Of a stretch of DNA of 64,000 nucleotides, positions 1-11,442 are shown piece by piece. The notes under the pieces were generated by a model. It was not told where the DNA came from, did no database searches, and worked only from the letters and a program-made list of their open reading frames with translations. The translations under genes and the position numbers were made by a program. Numbering within the stretch: the first letter of the stretch is position 1; each line of letters opens with the position of its first letter. Origin of the DNA: Callorhinus ursinus (lineage: Eukaryota > Chordata > Mammalia > Carnivora > Otariidae); assembly GCF_003265705.1 (NCBI RefSeq), contig NW_020312827.1:20184170-20248169 (forward strand), written 5' to 3'.

Positions 1-1
1 C

Positions 2-1135
2 ATAGATCAATGGAACAGAATCGAGAGCCCAGAAATGGACCCTCAACTCTATGGTCAACTTATTTTTGACAAAGCAGGAAAGAATGTCCAATGGCAAAAA
101 GACAGTCTCTTCAACAAATGGTGTTGGGAAAATTGGACAGCCACATGCAGAAGAATGAAACTGGACCATTTCCTTACACCTCACACAAAAATAGACTCCA
201 AATGGTTGAAAGACCTAAACGTGAGACAGGAGTCCATCCAAATCCTAAAGGAGAACACAGGTAGCAACCTTTTCGACCTTAGCCGCAGCAACTTCTTCCT
301 AGAAACATCGCCAAAGGCACGGGAAGCCAGGGCAAAAATGAACTATTGGGATTTCATCAAGATAAAAAGCTTTTGCACAGCAAAAGAAACAGTCCACAAA
401 ACCAAAAGACAACCGACAGAATGGGAGAAAATATTTGCAAACGACATATCAGATAAAGGGCTAGTATCCAAAATCTATAAAGAACTTATCAAACTCAACA
501 CCCAAAGAACAAATAATCCAATCAAGAAATGGGCAGAAGACATGAACAGACATTTCTCCAAAGAAGACATCCAAATGGCCAACAGGCACATGAAAAAGTG
601 CTCAACATCACTCGGCATCAGGGAAATCCAAATCAAAACCTCAATGAGATACCACCTCACACCCGTCAGAATGGCTAAAATTAACAAGTCAGGAAACGAC
701 AGATGTTGGCGGGGATGCGGAGAAAGGGGAACCCTCCTACACTGTTGGTGGGAATGCAAGCTGGTGCAACCCCTCTGGAAAACAGTATGGAGGTTTCTCA
801 AACAGTTGAAATTAGAGCTACCGTTCGATCCAGCAATTGCACTACTGGGTATTTACCACAAAGATACAAATGTAGGGACCCGAAGGGGTACGTGTACCCC
901 AATGTTTATAGCAGCAATGTCCACAATAGCCAAACTGTGGAAAGAGCCAAGATGCCCATCGACAGATGAATGGATAAAGAAGATGTGGTATATATACACA
1001 ATGGAATATTATGCAGCCATCAAAAGGAATGAGATCTTGCCATTTGCAACGACGTGGATGGAACTGGAGGGTGTTATGCTGAGTGAAATAAGTCAATCAG
1101 AGAAAGACATGTATCACATGACCTCACTGATATGA
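2..1135 (+). CDS. LINE-1 ORF2 protein, C-terminal part (partial at window edge)
   Basis: ORF2p is the endonuclease/reverse transcriptase that nicks target DNA and primes cDNA synthesis from L1 (and SINE) RNA. Only the C-terminal third is present. The frame is open from base 2 to the TGA at 1133-1135, and the first internal Met is at 35. Counting from that Met, residues 224-241 hold the L1 C-terminal cysteine motif C-X3-C-X7-H-X4-C (bases 704-757). The endonuclease and reverse-transcriptase domains would lie to the left of the window. The frame has no stop or frameshift over 378 codons, unlike the other L1 copies here, so this copy is young. Whether the full element is intact cannot be seen. 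It is a transposon gene, not a host gene. Confidence 0.9.
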   Translation: MDQWNRIESPEMDPQLYGQLIFDKAGKNVQWQKDSLFNKWCWENWTATCRRMKLDHFLTPHTKIDSKWLKDLNVRQESIQILKENTGSNLFDLSRSNFFLETSPKAREARAKMNYWDFIKIKSFCTAKETVHKTKRQPTEWEKIFANDISDKGLVSKIYKELIKLNTQRTNNPIKKWAEDMNRHFSKEDIQMANRHMKKCSTSLGIREIQIKTSMRYHLTPVRMAKINKSGNDRCWRGCGERGTLLHCWWECKLVQPLWKTVWRFLKQLKLELPFDPAIALLGIYHKDTNVGTRRGTCTPMFIAAMSTIAKLWKEPRCPSTDEWIKKMWYIYTMEYYAAIKRNEILPFATTWMELEGVMLSEISQSEKDMYHMTSLI

Positions 1136-1181
1136 GGAATTCTTAATCTCAGGAAACAAACTGAGCGTTACTGGAGTGGTT

Positions 1182-1449
1182 GGGGGTGGGAGGGATGGGA
1201 TGGCTGGGTGATAGACTTTGGGGAGGGTATGTGCTACGGTGAGCACTGTGAATTGTGCAAGACTGTTGAATCACAGATCTGTACTTCTGAAACAAATAAC
1301 GCAACATATTTTAAGAAAAAAGGAAAAGAAGAAGATAACAGGAGAGGAAGAAAAGGGGAGTATGTCAGAGGGGGAGACGAACCATGAGAGATGATGGACT
1401 CTGAAAAACAAACTGAGGGTTCTAGAGGGTAGGGGGGTGGGGGGATGGG
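1182..1449 (+). other. G-quadruplex-capable runs in L1 3' UTR
   Basis: Two tracts of four or more G-runs with short spacers lie at 1182-1199 and 1427-1449 on the + strand. Polypurine/G-rich tracts are a known conserved property of mammalian L1 3' UTRs. The first tract is still readable in the copy at about 16.2 kb, the second (as C-runs, because that segment is inverted) at 15244-15262, and a related tract lies at 22792-22815. Confidence 0.6.
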
Positions 1450-1600
1450 TTTGCCTGGTGATGGGTATTAAAGAGGGCACGTTCTGCATGGAGCACTGGG
1501 TGTTATGAACAAACAATCAATCATGGAACACTGCATCAAAAACTAATGATGTAATATAGTGATTAACATAACAATAAAAAAATTTGGAAAAAAAAAGATT

Positions 1601-2959
1601 TTTAGTTAAAAAAAAAACATATACAACTTATCATTTGTTTCTTCAAGTGAAGTATTCTGGGAGTGTTTCTCTAGCTTGTTAACCCTAAAGTTTGATCTCT
1701 TAAAATGCACAGCGTCACCTGTAGTTTTGGCTTGTTAATACCCATTTTAGAAGTAGTATGATGTACAACTGCACCTAAAATGATATTTAGGGAGGTTGAC
1801 AATCTTCTGCTGGAAAAGGCAGGGTCGGTGGCATTGGGGGATGGGGGAGCACAGTTATTTATTCCCAGCTCCAACTCCAGGGCTGGCTCTGATCTAAGTA
1901 GAGAGAGGAGCTTCAGGCACTATAGAAGGAGCTCTTTCATGTGAGGAAATTTGTTAGGCATGGATACCACAAAGCTGCTTTGTGAAAAAGAGACCACACT
2001 CTCCCTATTTTTTGTGGGGACCACAACTTTGCTCCAGCAAAGAGAAACCTGAAAGAAAGCCTACTATCCTGAAGGTCTTGATGCCTCAACATCTGGGCAG
2101 AAAGCCATGATAACCTAGAGGACAACAGAGGCTTAGAGACTTTTCGAAGACACCGTGGTTAGTAAGTAGCTCTGGCTGCCAATTTCTCGGTGCCCGGTCA
2201 TCACTCATTCCTCCAAATTGTCCTGGCCAACAGAACCCCAGTTTTGTCCAGTGGTGGTGTACTCAATCCCAGGGGAAGAACCACAAATGGGTTAAGCCAA
2301 TCCTAGTAATTTCACAGCTCTTTGGAAGTGACTGTGGTAGGGGAAAGTGTGAGAGCTAGTTCCAGCCCAAGGAAAACTTAGTAGAGGTTTCTGAGAATGT
2401 TTTTCCTTTTCAAATAAGGGAGGAACATACCAGGAGATGTTCCCTGCCTCCCCCTTTCTGCCTTTGCACATTTTCTACCAGGAAAAAAAAAAGGAAAAAA
2501 AACAAGAGTAGAAAAGCAAAGAAGAGAGAGCCATATAGTAGCAATCTATGTGGAGATACCATGAGTCCCGATGGCCACAGAGTCAGGCAGTTTGCCCTCT
2601 GTGCTGTAGAATCACTACTGATAAACCTTACTCTTTCACCTGTGCCCCCTGTGTGGCCATTACACAATGAGGAAATGAGAGGGTCTGAGTGAGGTCCTTT
2701 GTTCTGCCATGACTAAGGCATGGTGCAAATGGAAAGCATTATCATCTTGTTATCCCTCATTTCAGGAGGGGTCCTCACTAACAACTGGAAGCTGTAGCCT
2801 GCCATAGCCATAAAGCTATAAACGGTACAGAAATGAGCCATAAATTATTCCTAATTGCACTATACCATCACATCAGAACCAGGGACCGCTCCAAACTAAC
2901 AGGCAGCAAATTTAAAGCAGATATAGAGATATCATTTTCTATGCAATACTTAATTAGCT
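1601..2959. other. No gene or confident repeat seen
   Basis: This is unique-looking sequence with short random frames on both strands. There is an A-rich patch at 2482-2503. I recognise no transposon, exon or RNA gene here. Confidence 0.5.
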
Positions 2960-3745
2960 TCTAGAAACTGCTACCATGGGGCATTACCTCAGAGCCCAGA
3001 CGCATCTCCAGAAGAGTAACTGCAGTCACAGTGCCTCATACAAAAGGCGTGGATGGCCCCTCCCAGAGTTTGCAACCCATTCTAATTGCTCACAGACTGT
3101 GATCAGAAAGGACGTTCTGTGGTGGCATACTGTGCAATTGGCCTCTTACTTACTAAAGTGGTCTATAGCTGTTTCTTTATGGCTAGAGCTACACTACAGC
3201 AAGCCCCTTCATTGGCTCTCCATGGTCTTGTCAATGATCTGACTGAGACAGTGGTGGCTCTTCATGTATACAATTTAGAACAATATTGAGACCAACTGAA
3301 AACTCTAGCTGCCAATGAAAGATGAGTAATCTTGGTGGAGGATACTGTAGCCTTCTGTTCAATAACTGCTTAGAGTGTCATTGAATTCAATATTAGAATT
3401 TAACCTGGACCAAAGGGGAGAAGGTAGAATGCTCACAGGGGTGGGCAAAACTTTCAGCACAGCTAGTCATCTCTGCCAATGACAAAAGAAGCACAGAGTT
3501 TATTTTGTCCTCCATGGCTCAGTTGCTGAAAAAGACCTGTGGAACCGGCTTTAGCAAACTTGTCATCAGATTCTCTTCTGAGATATAAGATGTTCAGGGT
3601 CTAATCCTCCTCATGTCCTTGGATTCTGAACATTGTTGCTGGGAATATATAATTATACTCATTAGAATATACAAGACCTAAAACCAGCTGGAAAAGTCTC
3701 TCCTTCAAATTTTTCAAAAAAATAAAAAATAAAAAACAACTAATT
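2960..3745 (+). pseudogene. Possible decayed retrocopy or unclassified repeat
   Basis: The block contains two overlapping short frames (2976-3242, and 3086-3289 in another frame) and ends in an A-rich tract made of AAATAAAAAATAAAAAA-like units (3716-3738). A 3' A-rich end without flanking exons is what a processed pseudogene or an unclassified retroelement would show. The translated frames match no protein family that I recognise, and I could not find a clear target-site duplication. It could equally be unique DNA with a chance A-tract, so the call is weak. Confidence 0.2.
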
Positions 3746-4331
3746 ATATCACAGAAGCAAAAACATGGTAATTAAAATGACCATTATGTAGCAAGCTGCC
3801 TATAATTATTGTTATTCATTTTGGTAACTGGGAGTTTGAGGATTTGAATTTTATTTGCCAAGCCATAAGTGTGAAAAAAGCAATTTATTTACTTTACTGT
3901 TGGTCACCAGGAATTAATTTCCACCCATTTCTTCAGACTTCACTGGTGGACTGTATCATTCCTCTTTATCCTTGTCATTAGTTTTTAAGGGATAGTTTTC
4001 CTGTCTATTCTTCTCAGACTGCAGTGACAAACACAATTCCTATCCTGTGCTAATCACAGAGCTCAGTACACAGCCTCTTCTAGCTTCTCACTCTCTCCAA
4101 ATATTTCTTTTTTTTTCTTTTTTCATCTGGAGCAAGAAAAGGTTAACTCTGCAGAATTGTTTGAACCCATCTGCCCAATTTGTTAAATTCTCCGGTATTG
4201 ATGGCCACAATCATTTCCTATTGCTAATTCTATGTCTAAACTGTTAGATTTCATCAAATTACCACTCTGTATAATAATGTCATGCCCAGGGTGGAAGGAT
4301 ATAATGTATTATTTGGAAATAATAATTCTAT
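3746..4331. other. No feature recognised
   Basis: AT-rich intergenic sequence with T-rich stretches near 4090-4125. No gene, no confident repeat. Confidence 0.5.
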
Positions 4332-4512
4332 TTTTCAAAGATTTTGTTTATTTGACAGAGAGAGAGAGCACAAGTAGGCAGAGAGGCAGGCAGAAGGAGA
4401 AGCAGACCCCGTGCTGAGCAGGGAGCCCGATGTGGGGCTCAATCCCAGGATCCTTGGATCGTGACCTGAGCTAAAGGCAGACGTTTAACCAACTGAGCCA
4501 CCCAGGCACCCC
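4332..4512 (-). mobile_element. CAN SINE (tRNA-derived), antisense
   Basis: Read on the minus strand it starts with GGGGTGCCTGGGTGGCTCAG (the tRNA-like head with its A box), continues through the B-box region and the CT-rich stretch, and ends in an A-rich tail seen here as AAAGATTTTG. It is diverged from the young copies at 52 and 55.5 kb. A clear target duplication was not found. Such SINEs are non-autonomous and move with L1 ORF2p. Confidence 0.93.
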
Positions 4513-4728
4513 TTTTTAAAGGAAAATAGTAAGAGAGGCACACAGAAATTCTACCAAATAAAAAGATGAAGATCAATAAAGGAAGACTATGAGAAGCCAG
4601 AGGAAAAAATAGGTGTTACTCCACACAACTATTATAAATCAGATATGGAGCTGGGCATGCTGCATGCATTCATTGATCATGCACCTAAGAACAATCTTAA
4701 CAGGTGTTTTTGTCTGCATTTTGTAATT

Positions 4729-4951
4729 AAGGCATAGAGAGGGGTTTTTTTTTAAGATTTTATTTATTTATTTGACAGAGAGAGAGAGAGAGTGCACAAG
4801 CAGAGGGAGCAGCAGAGGGAGAGGGAGAAGCAAGCTCCCCACAGAGCAGGGGGAGCCCAATGTGGGACTCAATCCCAGGACCCTGGGACCATGACCTGAG
4901 CCAAAGGCCGTCATTCAACCAAGCCACCCAGGCACCCAAGGCATAGAGAGG
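4729..4951 (-). mobile_element. CAN SINE, antisense, with 14-bp target duplication
   Basis: The SINE body is about 4745-4937 on the minus strand. It is flanked by a perfect direct repeat AAGGCATAGAGAGG at 4729-4742 and 4938-4951, the target-site duplication of L1-type target-primed insertion. The tail (T-rich on the + strand, 4744-4772) sits at the left end as expected for this orientation. Confidence 0.96.
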
Positions 4952-5044
4952 TTAAATAACTTGTCCATGTTCATTCAGAGATAGAACTGTAATTCATAAA
5001 CAGATTTCTTGATTCCAAAGATTAAAATTATCATTTTTTATTTG

Positions 5045-6400
5045 CATCATCCTTCATTTTTTCATTTGCATCTTCCTCCATCTCTTTGTTTTTAACTTAT
5101 CTGAATTTTTATAATTAAAGTGGGTTTTTCAGAGACAGCAGGTAGTTTGATCTTGTCTTTTTATTCTCTCCAGGAATCTCAGTCCTTTAACTGGTATATT
5201 AATCCATTCATATTTAAAGTAATGATGGAAGGGCACCTGGGTGGCTCAGTCCGATGAACGTCCAACTCTTCATTTCTGCTCAGGTCATGATCTCAATGTT
5301 CTGAGATCAAGCCCCACTTCCATGCTGGGGGTGGAGGCCACTTAGGATTCTCTCTCCCTCTGCCCCTGCCCCTGCTTGTGCTTTCTCTCTCCCTCTTTCT
5401 CTCTCTCAAAAAATAAATAAATAATAAAAAATTAAAGTGATGATGGCTATAATCAGATTAATATCTACCATTTCTATCACTTTTCTATTTGTTACATTTG
5501 TTCCTTGATTCCTTTTTCCCCTTTTTTCTTTTTTCTTCCTTATTAAATTTTAATTTAGCATTTTCTAGAATTCCATTATAGCTTCTTTCCTAGAATAACA
5601 TTTATACCTCTTTTTAAAAATGTTTTGCTGGCTAGTCTAAAGCTTACAATACACATTTTAAAATAACTGAAGTCAGCTTTCCCATAACACTACACTGTCT
5701 CACATACAGCATGGGTATCACATAGGAGAGTATCCCCAATTTCTCTCTCCCATCCTTTCTGACATTGTTGTCATTTATTTTCATGTATTTTCATGATCCA
5801 TATGCTATAATCAACCAATACATTGCTGCTATTATTGTTTTAAACAAACCATTATCTTTTAGATTAACTAAGAATTATATATTATATATATATATTTTTT
5901 TTTACTTTTATTTATTCTTGCTCTGACTCTTCCTTTCTTTATACAGAGTCATGTGTTTAACTTGTATCATTTTTTCTCCTGCTTACAAAACTTTTTAAAA
6001 CATTCCTTGCAGAGCAGGTCAGCTGGTAAAGTAGTCTCTAATTTTTTGTTTGTCTGAGAAAGTATGTCTCTTTCACTTGTGAAGAGTAATTTTGTTGAAT
6101 ATAGAATTCTAGGTTGGTGAGGATTTTTATTTCAACCCTTTAAAGATTTCACAGCACTTCTTTCCTACATGGTTTCTGATAAGAAATCTGCTATAATTTT
6201 TATCCTTTCCCCTCTATAGGCAAAGCAATTTTATGTCTCTGGCATCTTTGAAGCTTTTCTTTTCATCTTTGATTTTTTGTCGTTTGAATATGATACACCA
6301 AGTTGTGGGGCTTGGGGCATTTATTTTGCTTGGTATTCTCTGAGCTTCCTGGGTTTGTGGTTGGTGGGATTGACAACTTGTAAGTTCTTTACATGTCAGA
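5045..6400. mobile_element. Ancient LINE-1 fragment (heavily diverged)
   Basis: The T-rich text, for example around 6040-6130 (a GTTTGTCTGAGAAAGT-type phrase) and 6170-6300, resembles a well-known old mammalian L1 segment lying upstream of or within the ORFs of L1M-age elements. No usable frame remains. It is interrupted by a SINE at 5229-5431. Orientation was not assigned with confidence. A TA-rich patch sits at about 5878-5900. Confidence 0.6.
5214..5446 (+). mobile_element. CAN SINE nested in old L1, 15-bp target duplication
   Basis: The body is at 5229-5431, with head GGGCACCTGGGTGGCTCAG, a CT-rich middle and an (AAATA)n tail. The flanks TTAAAGTAATGATGG (5214-5228) and TTAAAGTGATGATGG (5432-5446) match at 14 of 15 positions. 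The host sequence continues on both sides as the ancient L1 fragment, so this SINE is the younger layer. Confidence 0.95.
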
Positions 6401-6805
6401 GCTGAAACTAGAAGAAATTATCCTTTTTGGATAAGGATACGTTGGTGAGGAAACTAATAAGGAATAAATTAAAGTTTGATAAATCAGACACAGCCAAAGT
6501 CTAAAAAAACTGGTCCTTTTAGAAATTTTAATATTCATTTTATGTGCCACTTATAAGTAGTAGAAAGTAGCCAAAGCTTCCAGATTTCTTTTCCACTTCC
6601 ACCCATGACTTTACCATAAACACTAGTCTATTAAATACTTTTTGGGGGAAAAAAATACCATTACCAGAAAAGGAATTCCTTTGGGCATAAAGGCTGAGAA
6701 AAATCCTTCATTTGAAGTCACATGTTCAATGCTACTTATATCAAATATTTCCCAGATTTATCTGACTACAGAACCTTTTATTCCTTCTTATTACCCATTA
6801 ATATC
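6401..6805. other. No feature recognised
   Basis: AT-rich sequence with a short open frame beginning at 6642 that runs into the following LTR fragment. No repeat assigned. Confidence 0.45.
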
Positions 6806-7030
6806 TATGTTAGACAGAATAATTGCTCTCCAAAGAAGTCCACATCCTAATCCCCAGAATTTGAGAATATGTTATTTCACTGGCAAAAGGGACTTTGCAG
6901 ATGTGATTAAATTAAAGATCTTGAGATGGAGAGATAATCCAGGAAATGTTACATTATAGGCAAGGTATTAGGCATTATGAGAGATATAAAGAGAAAAAGA
7001 CTGTGTTCTAACTAAGCCTACAAGTTAGCA
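6806..7030 (+). mobile_element. MaLR (MLT1-type) LTR fragment
   Basis: It carries the conserved MaLR phrases CCTAATCCCCAGAA, GGGACTTTGCAGATGTGATT and GATCTTGAGATGG in the normal order and sense orientation. It covers roughly the 5' third to half of the LTR; the polyadenylation end was not found. MaLR elements are old, non-autonomous ERV3/ERVL relatives. Confidence 0.8.
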
Positions 7031-8985
7031 GAGTAAGCAGAAGTGTAAAAAACTAATATAAGACCGTAAAAGAAAAAAAAAACTCCTTCATGAAGATACA
7101 ATCATTGAAGGACCACAAAAAGAGAGATTAATTTTTACCAGGCGAATTCAATTTAATTTAAGAAGTTTAACAAATATTTATTTAAAACTTACTGTGAGAT
7201 AGTCATGGTATCAGGCAGAGTAGCTACAGAGATGAATAAGAAATGGTTCATGTTCTTCCTTTGATAAATAATTTCTTTTGCACAAGAGCCAAGTTAACCA
7301 AAATAAGACTGGTTACAGCCCATGTTATAAGTAAAAAATGCTTTATTAGTTTTGTATAGTTTAAAGTATCTAAATTATTGAACAAGAGAATACAATGAGA
7401 AAATATTCATTTTGGTGGTCTAAAACATTCATTTCTAGGCATATTAGCAATATGAAAATAGAAGTGGCATTTTAATCTCTCATCCCATTCATAAATGCTT
7501 TACAAGCACTATTTCATTTCATCCTGAAAATATCTAGGAATGAAAATATTCACACTGCCATTCCCACCTTAGAAATAAGAAAACTGATACTCTATGAGTT
7601 AGCACCCCAAACCTTCCAACTACTCTACCTATACAATCTTTATTCCTGGGCAGTTGACAACTGGTGAGGTTTGTGAGCACTGGTGTGGCACCACCAAGCC
7701 TGTGAATCTCATTGTCCTTTTCATATCATGACTTGTCATCAATCACTAGAGATGCCAAATAGAGATTAGCACTAACAGCTCCCCTCACTCTGAAGAGAGT
7801 TTCCTTCTTACAACAGAAAGCTACTTGTAGGTAGCATACCACTGCTTAGCAGTGAATAAAGTCACAAAAGGCTAGATAGTTTATGTTAGAACTATTGAGA
7901 CTGCATAATTTATGTTAAAACCGCTGGTAATTCCAGGACAAGAGATTAGAAGGTAAAAGGAAAACATGTAATTTACCTACACACTCCAGTCCGCAGAAGA
8001 CAGATACACATTGTCATTGAGAATGCTTCTTCGGTGCCTGACAGTTACAGAGTCTGTATCTCACCTTGCTTAGAGGTTGTAATACAAATACCAGGGCCCT
8101 AAGACAAAATGGAAGATCCAAGTCTACAGATATTTCTTAACCAATATTACTCATTTTATCCCTAAATTCTAAGTTCTTATGAAACTTTGTTTTAATCCAG
8201 ATGAAAGAATGAAAGTCATTATTTCAGTGAATATTTAAGTCATAAACCTTGAGAAGTGGTTATCAGAGGCAGTTAATGACCTAACCTCTCAGCTAATGGA
8301 GGTTAACACTCTAATAAACCATTTGTTAACTGCAGCAATTGACTGATTGCAAGAGAATTACAGCTATTATAACTCTTTTATGACTGATAGTGGGGTGAGG
8401 GAGGCACAGTTAGATGGGGACAGCATGTACTAGCACACCAAAAGGTGACTATAGAGAAAATGATTGCCACCTGCCACTGAAATATTCCCCTTACAAGAAG
8501 TGAGAAGGAAAGAGGAGCCACCATGATGTAAGTAGATAATGAATAAGACTACGGGAAATGTTATTCTTGGTATGAAAGTAAAAATTAAGACTGCCTGAAG
8601 CATTCAAATGTATCCTCAGTAAAAATCAACATTGACTCCTCTGATGTAAGTTTGAAACCATTCAAATACTGAACATGGAGAGAACGTCTGCCTTCATGAA
8701 GAAATGTCTTCCTAAATGCAATATAAATACTTCTCAAAAATGTATATTTTGAGGATTTGAAATTGGAATCATATTTCCCTGACAATTAATGAGATTTTTT
8801 TTTAAATAAGGACATTTTTAAAGCAGGAGAGTTGGCATTATCTCTCTAAATTGGAAAGTCAAGAATATGCAGTTTTCTTGAGAATTATATTTAGTGATTG
8901 TAAGGGGGGAGAAAAGTAAAAATAAATGGCCTCAGTCAGATCAATTTTTATTTCTCAGATGTATAAAAGAATTTAGAGTTAAGCA
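7031..8985. other. Mostly unassigned sequence with L2/MIR scraps
   Basis: About 7150-7260 resembles an antisense L2 3' end (text like 'gagatgaataag'). An antisense MIR piece is listed separately at 7488-7606. The remainder, about 7610-8985, shows no gene, RNA or repeat that I can support. Confidence 0.4.
7488..7606 (-). mobile_element. MIR fragment, antisense
   Basis: It has the antisense MIR order: a CTTTACAAGCACTATTTCATTT-like stretch, then the CATT...CC segment, then an AAGAAAACTGA-type phrase. It is diverged and short; the tRNA-like head is missing. Confidence 0.6.
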
Positions 8986-8989
8986 GGCC

Positions 8990-9735
8990 CTGCTGTGAGG
9001 GACTTTGGCACATGGAATTGTCAGAGGTCTGGGTTCCTCCTCAGACACCAAGCCAACAACTCTAGGATGTGGTGTGTTCCTCACAATGACTGATAGAGAG
9101 CTCCACCCATTCAACAGGTGTTCTAGCCAGCAGAAGGAAGGAAGAGTGGAAGAAAACCTTGACCCTCTGTGTAGTGGAGAATTAACCTTACCCAAAAAGA
9201 GGCCTGGTTTTTGCCCTCACCTACTGGGAGGTGATCTTTTGGTCCCTGAAATTCTGCACATGATAGAACTGTCTATAGGTATGAGCCCAATCTCTTGGAG
9301 GGACTGGAGACTTCAGGCCAGCCAATGAGCAGTATATGATGGAGTCCCAATAAAAACCCAAACCCAAGGTTTGGGTGAGCTTTCCTGGTTGGAAAGATTC
9401 CACATGTATTGTCACACATCATGACTAGGAGGAGTTTATGCCATCTATAACCTCCATGGGGGAATGACAAGAGGTTCTGCATTTGGATTACAGCTAGATT
9501 CTGTCTTATGCATCTCCCTCTTTGGTTAATTTTCATCTGTCCTCTTCCCCGGTAGTTAACGGTAACCATAAATATTAACACCTTTCGTGTGTGAGTTTTG
9601 TGATCCTTAGAGTGAACTACCAAACCTGAGGGTGGTTTGGGAACCCCCTGAACTTGTAGTTGGTGTCAGATGTGAGGGAAGTCTTGTGTGCAGTGTTCCC
9701 TCTAAACTGTGTACTTAGCTGAAACTCCCACACCC
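8990..9735 (+). mobile_element. ERV-type LTR (old, probably ERVL-like)
   Basis: It ends with the typical LTR series: CCCAATAAAAACCCA near 9348-9362, then GTGAGTTTTGTGATCC, ...CTACCAAACCTGAGGGTGG..., GAACCCCCTGAAC and GTTGGTGTCAGATGTGAGG, and a last part reading GTCTTGTGTGCAGTGTTCCC. This text resembles a widespread mammalian ERVL-age LTR group. The 5' boundary near 8990 is approximate. Short open frames on both strands over it are incidental. Confidence 0.6.
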
Positions 9736-11254
9736 TCCTTTTTTGAGGAGCAATCCATAAGTACCACATAACCCTTCTACTCACATCTCATTGGCCAAAA
9801 CCTAGACATATGGACACACCTATCTGCAGAGGAGTCTGAGAAATATAGATTTCTGTTTGGGTATATTTCTACCTTAATAAATCAGGGGTTCTGTGACCTA
9901 GAAAGAGAAGGATAATGGGCCCACACATTGTAATACACACCTTCCATAAAAACAGACTGTAAAATATCTCTAGTCATAAAACTTCTTCATTCTTACATCC
10001 TAGATAATGAGCCAAATTGGGAATGCTCATGTTTTAAAATCAAGAATTTTCTATTTAACTGAAAGTAGTTTTCATGTCAAATTTCACTTTTTGCCTTATA
10101 ATTTATATGCTTGCTTCCAAGCATGATTACCTTTTATTTTACATCAAACATATTATTCTTGATAACTTCAGAATATAGAAGCAACATAGTAGCAGCTACA
10201 CGTCAAGTGTGATATGTTTGGTGTCATATAAAAATCAAACTACTGAATTGGGGAAGTAGTATTTCCATTTTATAGGTAAGAAAACTGTAGCTCACAGATG
10301 CTAATGGCTAGCCCTCTAGGGCTTGAAAGATTGGGGTTTCCTATATTCTTTCAAAATATAGGTTTTCCACAGAGGTCCCAAGCCCCCCTTTACAAAAGGT
10401 CAAGATGGATGCTATTTGGAGTGAAGAATGACCTCTCACTACCTTGTTAGTCTGGGTTGATACTACTCCAAGTAACCCTTGGTTCCCAAGGAAAGAAAGG
10501 CTGAGCTCTCGAAACAAGCCACCCCACCTCCTTTTCCCAGGGATGCCTCTGAGGTTTGGGAGATGTATCGGTTCCTATAGGGTAGAAGAGGTGGCAGAGG
10601 GTGAGCATCTGTCCACTCAGCATCCAGGAGATATCCTTGTCCTTCCCTGGTGTTTGGTCATCTGTCAGTACAGATCACTGCTGGTCAGCTTCATCCTAAC
10701 CCCATGGTCTTATCAAGTCAGAGGCTCTCTGCAAGCCATAGCTGAGTCCTCCTAAATGCTCATGGATATGATTTTCCTGCCTCTTGAATATGATTTATGC
10801 TTTTGCCTCTTGTTCTTGCCTCTACCTCTCAAGCCTGTATACCAAGACATTCCATGTAGTCACTTCAGCTTCTCCAACATGCTGAGCAATGGGAACACCA
10901 AGATTTTGCAACTTCCGTGGGCTTCACCTGGCAGAAGACATAGGCTTTCTCTGCCCTCAGATCTACCAACACTTTCTGGGGTTTCTATTTTTCCTTCCTT
11001 CCCTCCCATCCTTCCTGGGAAAACAGTCCAGAAGAGACAGGCTCAAGAACCCACCAACACCTATGCTTCTTCCATTCCCTCTATCCTGGGAAGGTTTTCT
11101 AATCTCAGGATCCAAGAGATCCAGATAAGAGTGATCACATATTTCCTATACCCTCAGTGGCCTCACCATCTGGACTTTCAAAATGGAAAAGCCTTGACTG
11201 TTTTCTGCCATAACATTTTTCTGGGTTGTAGGTATTTAGAGACAGGCATAGTGC
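9736..11254. other. Unassigned sequence, possibly part old LTR
   Basis: About 9750-9930 has a phrase pattern of an old LTR-like repeat (GGCCAAAACCTAGACATATGG, GAGAAATATAGATTTCTGTT) that I cannot name. From 10444 to 11265 one + strand frame is interrupted by only a single stop (10753-10755), about 270 codons. The sequence is pyrimidine-rich, which lowers stop frequency, and neither half resembles a known protein. I do not call a gene. Confidence 0.4.
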
Positions 11255-11440
11255 AGTGTTCTTAAAGTGTGAACCTTCAGACCAGTAGCATCAGCATCAC
11301 CTAGGAATTTGTTAGAATATACAGGGGTTCCCTCCCAGATTTACTGACTCAGAACCTCTTGGGGTAGAACCCAGGAATCTGTTATTCAAGGAGCCCTTCA
11401 GGTGATTCTGATGAATGCTCAAGTTCAACAAACATGGTAC
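11255..11440 (+). mobile_element. MER5A-type hAT (Charlie) MITE
   Basis: It is nearly full length. It begins CAGTGTTCTTAAAGTGTGAA, contains the hallmark ACCAGTAGCATCAGCATCACC, and has GGTGATTCTGATGAATGCTCAAGTT at the 3' end. The terminal inverted repeat is degenerate. This is an ancient non-autonomous DNA transposon shared by placental mammals. Confidence 0.92.
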
Positions 11441-11442
11441 AA

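Larger units (their letters stand above)
1..1600 (+). mobile_element. LINE-1, 3' half (carnivore-type, young)
   Basis: The 5' part lies outside the window. The visible part is the end of ORF2 (to 1135), a G-rich 3' UTR (about 1136-1570) and an A-rich tail with AATAAA near 1570. The 3' UTR has two G-runs (1182-1199 and 1427-1449), as is usual for mammalian L1 3' UTRs. The same 3' UTR recurs at 15.1-16.2 kb and, more diverged, at 18.8 and 22.7 kb, which fixes the family. The long open frame indicates a recent insertion. No target duplication can be tested because the left end is missing. Confidence 0.95.

Noticed and set aside
475..1096. Minus-strand and out-of-phase frames over the left L1
   Set aside because: Shadows of the ORF2 coding strand.
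2976..3289. Two overlapping short open frames as a real gene
   Set aside because: No family resemblance, no splice or start context, and the frames lie in an A-tailed block that looks like a retrocopy or unclassified repeat.
9005..9623. Overlapping open frames on both strands
   Set aside because: They lie within an LTR; the frames are incidental.
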